From the NCBI GenBank assembly GCA_001643675.2, contig LSRY02000028.1, forward strand, positions 62,001 through 126,000: a DNA stretch of 64,000 nucleotides. Reading direction: 5' to 3'. The translations under genes were made by a program, and so were the position numbers. The notes beneath the pieces were generated by a model that was not told the origin of the DNA, did no database searches, and worked only from the letters and a program-made list of their open reading frames with translations. The stretch is from Monocercomonoides exilis. Its lineage: Eukaryota; Preaxostyla; Oxymonadida; Polymastigidae. Positions 57,340 to 64,000 of the stretch are shown piece by piece (position 1 is the stretch's first letter; every line of letters starts with the position of its first letter).

Positions 57340-59521
57340 AAAAAAATTAAGAAACAAAAACTCTTTTAAGTTGACATCCAGCAACGTAACAGCAGTGTTC
57401 GAACAAGCCTCAAAGAATAAGCGGTCTGCTTCTAACTCTAATGAAGACTGTTCAGATTGCTTTGCTCCAAATGCTTCTGCTGATGGCTGCTGCCTCGATG
57501 CCTGCAAGCGGATGGCCAAGAATGAAACATTGCTCAAACACAAACAATGACTTTCAACACAAATTACAGTATTTTCCAGCTGTACCTGCTCTTCTGACGT
57601 GATTGTGCAGTCGCCCAGCGTCAGATTTCCGCTCCTCACCCCAAAGACAGAGCGATGCGCCGAAGCGAAGCTGTGGCCGAAGACGACGTCCATCCCCAAA
57701 ATACTGCACTCCTCGGACGAAGACACAACACAATCGGCACTTCCATCTATCTGAGCGATTTCGGAATTGAACTCAAAAACAGCGGAGCTGCTTCCGACTG
57801 TCTGCACTGTCGCTGATGAAATGGCTGTCTCTGCTGAAACAGCTGCCTTCTTCACCACCAGCACGTTCTGGTACGGCTCGTCGTTCAGATGCCCCACAGC
57901 CTCGCTGAGCGTCTCACACGGGCCTTCCCTTTACCCACAATCCTTCTCGTTCTTCCACTTCTCTCCTAACACAAATATCCGCTCTGACTTGTAGAACACA
58001 ATAAATGGAACCAAATCAATCGGCTCGTTATGAGCCTTGTCAATCCCGAAGATCGCATAATTTCTGCAAAAAGCCAACTCATTGAAGTCCATCACAAACA
58101 GCGCCTCGTTGATCTGCTCAGCAATCGATCGGCAGATAATGTAAAGATCCTTCGCCACACTCGCTCTGTTCAAAGAAAACCGAATCAGCCGAAATTTGAT
58201 TGGCAGCACCTTCGCATTCTCCGAAGACTGTGCATCTGAATCTTCTGGATCGTCCAGGCAGTTCAATGCAATTGCCCCTCCTCTGCCTTCAGTCGTTGAG
58301 CATGCACATGTCACAAATGACGACAATTCGCCTGCACACTGCCTTCATTTGATCAGCTATCAGCCAACCCATCCGCCTTTTCCTTCATCCTCACATAAAA
58401 CACGCTTGTCACAAAATGTTCAGCTGGCGCAGCAAGTCGGATGGCTGATGCCGCAAAGGAAAGCTCGGCCATTTTGGACTCTTCAATCGAAAGTGTTCCA
58501 GACGAAACATGGAAAAGCACAAAGGCAATGCCTTCTTCTGCTGTCTGCATCGCAAAGGAGCATTTGTTAAGCGTGGCTGTTCCTGTCTCAGTGAAAAGAA
58601 GCTCCTTTTGTGCTGTTTCGAAAGACGAAGGCAGGCAGAAGTTGATGGAGGTGAAGGTGAGCATAAGCTTGTTAGTGAGCACAGCCTCAGAAGGCTCAGA
58701 AAGAGATTGAATAGCTTTTCCCACATTGATTGTGCATTCATCTGAGGAAGGCTCATCAGAGGAAGAGGAAGAAGAAGAATGGCCAGGAGAAGAAGGAACA
58801 GCTGGGCTTATTGAGCTGTTTGAAAGGTCCCACTCGTCTGAAATGGTAGCACTTATGTTGATTTTGATTTCTCTGAACTGAATTTCTTCTCTGAAATGCC
58901 TCATCCCTTCCCACACGACAGACAAGGCTCCGTTTCTGATCCGCACCCGCGAATGTCTCTTCCACTCGACGACACAACAACAGAAGTGTCTGTGTGCTCA
59001 AACAGCAGCTTGTCCAAAGATATGCCTTCTGTAAAGTTCAATTTGTCTGTCCCAAAGAAATCTGTTGTGTTCTTCCATTTAGTCCAATCAAACATCACCA
59101 AACACCAAGTCAGACAAAGAGAACCCATCGATCAAGTTGCAACAGCGCAGATACAAAAACCCTCCTCTTTATTTGAAAGTTTAACAAACGCATAGAATTC
59201 TGATTTCACACCATTCTTCAGATAATTCACCGCAATGAACACATCTCTTCCCAGGTGTACCCTGTTTCTTCCAACAATTATTTCTTCCAATGAATATCTG
59301 TCATTGTTGTCTGTTAAATATGTCAAATAGATTCCTACACCACATCCTTCAGAACTGCTGCAGATGCTGTCCGTCACTCCCTCATTGCTCATTTTCAGCT
59401 GTCCATCTGCCCCTTTCAGCTCAAAAGATATCGCTCCTCCCTTTTTGCATCCTTCTGAGACGAGTGTCTGGAACGTGCATTTAACAACTTCGGTTTCGTA
59501 TCTGTTCTGAAGAGTGAACAT
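57340..59521 (-). pseudogene. Broken beta-helix ectodomain gene fragment
   Basis: Minus-strand remains of the same family as the giant gene. In order: a strand block with GCKKGGAISFELKGADGQL and LGRDVFIAVNYL (59521-59132); the header VVVSSSGRDIRGCGSETEPC (near 58960); a cassette with ATLNKCSFAMQTAEEGIAF and SGTLSIEESKMAELSF (58946-58353); the next turn block with ACSTTEGRGGAIALNC and a second header ERIFVLGEKWKNEKDCG (58326-57931); and a last cassette with SGNLTLGDCTITSEEQ (57897-57340). Each block is in a different frame or ends at a stop, giving at least four breaks. There is no signal peptide, membrane span or kinase. Base composition is richer in GC than the surroundings, as expected for former coding DNA dropped into an AT-rich zone. 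Confidence 0.75.
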
Positions 59522-60048
59522 CGAAGAGCACAGATACGATGATCTATTGTTGATGTTGCTTTATGAAGAAGTAAACAATATAAGCACATCTGCTGAATAA
59601 TCCTCTTTCTCTATGTATTTTTGGTTTTTTTGGTTTTTTCTTTTTTTAGAATTTTACAAATACATAAATTAATTTATATGAATTTTTTAGTGATAAATTC
59701 AAATTGTTTAATGGAAGTGGGAATCAATATCATCGATGAAATAAACTGAAAAAAATGAATCTTGTTTTAAAAATTCAATCAATAATAATATTTGCAAAAA
59801 AATTATACGATTTTTCGTTTGATTATTATTTGATGTTCAATAAAGTTTTTGCATTTCTTTGTGCTCGAAATAACCTGTGTGAAAGAAATAACTCAATTGT
59901 GTCTATATTACTCGAAAAAACATGAAAAAATGTGAAAAAGTTACTTGTTTGTATATCTCAAGATATGAGCACAACAAAAACAAGAATGGAAAAAAGAATA
60001 ACGTGTTCAATTATGAAAAAATCAAAGAATAAAAATTTTATTTGTTTA
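59522..60048. other. AT-rich spacer inside the inverted-repeat pair
   Basis: 527 bp between the beta-helix fragment and the right repeat arm. No frame, RNA gene or repeat was recognised. Confidence 0.5.
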
Positions 60049-60830
60049 AAAATATTTATGGGACTGATCAAATGAAAAAACAGAAAGTTATTAACATTGC
60101 ATTTTCGACAAATAAAACGAATTTTAAATTAATTATAATAGCATTTTATTTCGTGTGCTTTATATGAAATTTTTTTTATCGATGGTCCATATACTTGGAA
60201 CTTGCCAAATATGATAATTGTATTTAAAAACAAATGGTTTTTCCGAATCAAAGATTAAAATGCATTCAATAAGCCTTTTCACTTTTCAATTTTTTTATTG
60301 ATATTCAAGAAATATTTTTGCACCGAAATTTTTTAATAAAAAAATATGATTACGAAAATAATCACCCATATAGAAAAAATAAATGTTTTATTTTCGCAAC
60401 GCTTCATTATTAAAGTATTTGTTTTTCAAATCAAAATTTTATTTTTATCATTTCATTATATTAACAAAGAAATAACCGGTTTTTTGTTTGCATGTTGTTA
60501 AAAAAATGAAATGCGAAAAAAACAAGAAAAAAGTGTTTGTGAAAAAAATGAATTTAAAAATAGTTAGATAATAGTTCATGCAATTCAAAACAACTCATCA
60601 ATTTCTTATGAGTTGCCTGGTTGGCTGGTAAAAGTCCTATAAAATTTTGCAAAAAACTCAATTTCTCGATGTATAAAAAACAAAAATAAAAAAGAAAATA
60701 GTAAATAAATAGAATGAAACTAGTTTAAAAGGATTTATAAGTGCTGAAAGTCATCCAGCGTTTTTCTGTTGATGGCAATCAAAAACAAAAAAAGTGCCAA
60801 TAAGGGAAAAAGTTCCATAAAAAAGTTGAC
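60049..60830 (-). repeat. Right arm of the 782-bp inverted repeat
   Basis: Reverse complement of 56113-56894. Both arms hold only AT-rich, stop-broken sequence with no transposase. They could be long terminal inverted repeats or a segment duplicated in inverted orientation. Confidence 0.85.
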
Positions 60831-61280
60831 CATTTTGGGAAAATATTTTTCACTTTTTGTATTTTGTTCAACTCTAAATTTTCTATTGTTTTTCTAAATT
60901 TATCAATTTTCATATACTTTTTTGCACAAAAACGTTACACTCATAATGATATGATAATAGAAAAATTTGGAACAAGCTTATATTTTTCTAAATAAAGACA
61001 AAAAAATGCCCTTAAAAGTATTCGTGTTTCCATAAAAAAAAAATGAATTGATGAGATATTAAATTTCATTTCCTAAATACTCATAATTTTCAATTTGAAT
61101 GATATTCAACAACAAAGAATGAATTTCTCTCATACTTAGTGAATATGATTTTTTAATTGCATTATGGATTCATATTAAAATATGGCGCATCTTTCGCAAT
61201 TATCATTGACAATATTTAACATTTTGTTTGTGTTGCTAACGAAAAATAATAAAAATGAAAGAAAAAGATTTCACAAACTT
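60831..61280. other. AT-rich spacer, no gene seen
   Basis: 450 bp from the right repeat arm to the end of HAT1. It should contain the HAT1 3' end; nothing else was recognised. Confidence 0.5.
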
Positions 61281-63143
61281 TCAGAACGATCCAAAAGATT
61301 CACATGATAGAAGATCCATGTGCTTTTTAAAACTGGCCAGAACCAATTTGTACTCCGCTAATGTCATTTGATATAATAGTGAAAGTTTAGATATCCTTTC
61401 TTCTTGTGCTAATCCAACAAGCTCTTCTTCGTGCGTTCGCAATAAATGACGTTTTATCTGTTATGGTAAAAATTCAAGCAGCAAGATTATTTGTGTGAAA
61501 TTCACAGTAATCAAAAATTACAGTATTAACATTATTAAAAATTTTAAGTCACTTTCCATACATCCTTTCGAAACTCTTCTTCAGATTTTGCATCTCCAGG
61601 CAAGCAAATCATTCGAATGATATTGTAACAATGTTTCAGCTGATTTGTCGAAAGTGGCACAATTTTTTGAGCAGATTCCAAAAGATCTGGAGAGAAAGGT
61701 AATATGGATGGAAGCGAGTAAGCTGTTTCAACAGGATCAGAAGGTTTAGCAAAAGGAATAGGCCTTGCAAAATAAACAGATAAACAGATAAATAAATAAA
61801 TAAAAGGATTAATAAAATCTTTGTGAATTGTTATTTATTAATTAACACACTTTGAAGTCAAAACACCAAGCTTAGAAAGGAGCATTATATCTGTAACAGT
61901 ACGCATAATTTTAAAACTAAATACATTCAACAAAAAAAGAATAACAATATCAATAGTGCATGTAGAATAAATTGGGTTCATTGAACCACAAACTCAGGCG
62001 ATTGCAATTCTAGTGTAGTGTCAATTACTCCAGATGAAAGTGCTTTTTTGTATACGCTCGCCAAAAGAAATGTTCCATGACCCTGTCGATGATACGGTTC
62101 AAATATCAAAAATTGACTGTGTGTATTTATCATTTAAAAAAAAGAAAGAAATAAAACAGATTGCAAATCGAAAAATACGTCTAAATCTTCAAATTGTCTG
62201 TTCAAATACTCCAAACCTAATGCGAAATCTGTAATTGTCAGGAAAGCGGAAGAATCGATACACTGTGGTATATCCAACAATAGAGTAATGAGTAATTTCC
62301 CTTCTTGTTGTTTTTTGAAATCTTTGTAAAATAAAAACAATAAAAACAAATATTTATTTTTACAAAAATTTAGGGACAAACATTATGAAAATCTCCCATT
62401 GCGTATCAGGTGTGCTTGTATCTTTTTCCACTGAATCACGAGAACATGGATCTATAAATGATGCTGTGTCAATAAAGAAAAACGGCATTATCTGAAGCTG
62501 ATGATGATATAGACGCATTCTGTGATTCGCTAATGATTCCTTAAATAATATGTAACAAAAACATATTGAAAGTATTTAAAAAATTATTTCAAACATGATA
62601 TATTTCATAAACAACAGTTGTATCTTCAGATGAAGAAGAAATAGGAGATCGATTTCCAGCGAATGACATAGGAGGATTATATTGAAGAACAAGATTGCCA
62701 GGAGGAGTCCATCCCCGGGGAGTGTCTTTAAAAGGCGCAAAAGTGCAGGGTGATAAGCTAGATATTATTGTATCAACAGGGTCGATTGACTTTACAAAAT
62801 TGAAGATTCAACAAGAAAAAAATTGAGAATAAAAATAAAAATTATCAAAACTGATTCAGATGCTGGTTTTGTAATCCCTTCAATCATTGTTTCAAAAGTA
62901 TCATCCTTTATATGAATAACAATTTCACTTGAATTAACATCATTGATTGTTTCATTGTCACCAAAAAAATAATGAGTATATGTTGGATGAAATGATGGTG
63001 TTTGAGGACCTATTCCAGATGTATTATCTGAAAAGCATATTGAGGATGTTGAAAATTTAAATTAAAGTACGTAGGTTCACTTTATGAAAAAATATCAAAC
63101 GGAAAACAAAGGAAATCGCTTGTTTAGCATCAACAGAAGTCAT
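61281..63143 (-). CDS. HAT1: Histone acetyltransferase type B catalytic subunit HAT1
   Basis: Acetylates newly made histone H4 (classically Lys5 and Lys12) before chromatin assembly. It is a multi-exon gene starting at the ATG at 63143 (MTSVDAKQAISFVFRL) and ending in TGA at 61281. HAT1-specific N-terminal motif: SFHPTYTHYFFGDNETI. Then FAPFKDTPRGWTPPGN and YEIYHV, the conserved YHHQLQIMPFFFIDTASFID, QWEIFIMFV, and the GNAT motif A as SQFLIFEPYHRQGHGTFLLA (acetyl-CoA loop R-x-G-H-G). The C-terminal helices include NQLKHCYNIIRMICLPGDAK and EERISKLSLLYQMTLAEYKL. Introns are about 50-90 nt. Not every junction was fixed: those near 61560, 61780, 62150, 62360 and 62560 are approximate. The usual partner is an RbAp46/48 WD protein, not in this window. 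Confidence 0.85.
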
Positions 63144-63762
63144 TTTGATTTGTTATGGATTTTTGATCATTTTTTGTTCCTTTTTGAAATATTAATATTT
63201 TTTCACCCATGCTTTTCTCTCTTTTAAAATTAAGTGAAATAATTGAAAAAGGCTTTGATTTGTGAATCAATTTCAAAAAAAATTATTCTCATTCATTCAC
63301 ATAAGCTTTTATTTATTTATAATAACTTTGGAATAAACAGACTTCATAACCTTTTCTTCACAAAGGAGTTTAACATGGAATGCGAGTATTCATCCACTTT
63401 ATTTTTTGAATTTTATCTGAGACATCTTCCTCAAGTTGCACATTGCCTTTTTATCTTCTGTCTTTTCTTTTATCAAATTCTCCTTCATTTTTCTATCAAT
63501 ACTTCTTCCTCACCCCACATTTCCTTGCACTCTTTTTTATTCAATGCACAGATCTTCCTTCTTTCAAACTTCATTTTAACTTTTTCTGAATCCACTTAAA
63601 GAAACTTTTGTCAACCTTTTAGAATTCTCATGAAGTTATCTTTGCAATGTCATCACAAATTGAAGGAGCAACAAGCTTGCATTGTTGATCTGTTCCGAAT
63701 TATAACAATAACTAAATGTTTGAAATAATTATGAAACGATAAGCAATTGACATAAAAAAAAA
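63144..63762. other. Intergenic region, no supported gene
   Basis: 619 bp upstream of HAT1, so its promoter lies here. A plus frame at 63381-63599 and a short basic minus frame (VKMKFERRKICALNKKECKE, near 63570-63510) overlap; neither has enough support. Confidence 0.45.
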
Positions 63763-63985
63763 TCATTTATTAAATGCAAACATCAGTTGTTTCAGATGAA
63801 GCATGTATTCCTTAACATGTCTGCCTGATTGCTTAATCACTTTTGCGATCATCACAAGCGAATGGAAAACTTTTTCAGAAAAGAATGTTACAGCATATCC
63901 GGTTCTTCTTCTTTTGACACTTTCTTTTGTGCTTATCAAAAAAGATAGACAGATAGAGAAGCGCTTCGTATGAAAATTGTTCTGA
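63763..63985 (-). CDS. Last exon of an unrecognised gene cut by the right edge
   Basis: The minus-strand frame ending in TGA at 63763 reads TGYAVTFFSEKVFHSLVMI, KVIKQSGRHVKEYMLHLKQ and LMFAFNK, which looks like an amphipathic helical protein end. A TATATATCAG acceptor at about 63985 may open the exon, but just downstream a second frame (QFSYEALLYLSIFFDKHKRK) is equally protein-like, so a small intron or a frame change near 63930 is possible. The body of the gene lies to the right of the window. Confidence 0.4.
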
Positions 63986-64000
63986 TATATATATATCTAA

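Noticed and set aside
1-64000. Alternative genetic code with TAA/TAG as glutamine, known in some oxymonads
   Set aside because: The long intact genes (phosphodiesterase, anoctamin, IFT139, GCP2, the 995-residue protein) use only CAA/CAG for Gln with no internal TAA/TAG, and several end at TAA or TAG. In-frame TAA/TAG occur only in genes that look broken.
1-64000. CRISPR arrays, bacterial operons, ribosome binding sites
   Set aside because: The window is clearly eukaryotic nuclear DNA with spliceosomal introns; no regularly spaced direct repeats were found.

Overview
This is a nuclear segment from an intron-rich, flagellated (or once flagellated) protist. The genes are split by short spliceosomal introns of about 50-70 nt, and all three standard stop codons are used. 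The conserved genes read as Syntaxin-5, DSS1/SEM1, a cyclic-nucleotide phosphodiesterase, gamma-tubulin complex protein 2, IFT139, an anoctamin and histone acetyltransferase HAT1. The giant beta-helix ectodomain proteins with a membrane span and a kinase-like tail, together with the short introns, fit an oxymonad metamonad of the Monocercomonoides type. That assignment is an inference from gene content; no rRNA marker is present.

Positions 1-25,250 are a dense housekeeping block. In order it holds STX5 (minus, cut by the left edge), SEM1 (plus), an unrecognised 806-residue disordered protein (minus), an unrecognised 995-residue acidic/Ser-rich protein (plus), a phosphodiesterase with an N-terminal receiver-like domain (plus), GCP2 (minus), IFT139 (minus) and a PH-IQ-anoctamin channel/scramblase-like protein (plus). 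Spacers are mostly 100-450 bp. IFT139 and GCP2 (cilium and microtubule organising centre) lie head to tail 94 bp apart.

Positions 26,100-39,640 hold one huge reading frame system. It has a signal peptide, a Gly/Ser/Cys-rich right-handed beta-helix ectodomain built from nine cassettes of about 1.1 kb, one transmembrane segment and a degenerate kinase (pseudokinase) domain. It carries two in-frame stops and two frame changes, so it looks like a recently broken giant receptor gene, unless these are sequence errors.

Positions 39,640-61,280 are a repeat-rich, AT-rich, gene-poor zone. It contains a tRNA-Asn(GTT) beside strong palindromes, an 867-bp near-perfect palindrome, a related element pair nested in the opposite order with a clear 10-bp target duplication, a decayed hAT-like transposase, two further broken fragments of the beta-helix family, two decayed convergent low-complexity genes, a 9-bp minisatellite, and a pair of 782-bp inverted repeats flanking one beta-helix fragment.

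Positions 61,281-64,000 return to housekeeping genes: HAT1 (minus) and the last exon of an unrecognised minus-strand gene running off the right edge.

The most unusual biology is the giant beta-helix receptor-pseudokinase family (one near-complete copy plus two fragments), the phosphodiesterase whose receiver domain has lost its phosphorylation residues, and the mutually nested long-TIR elements.
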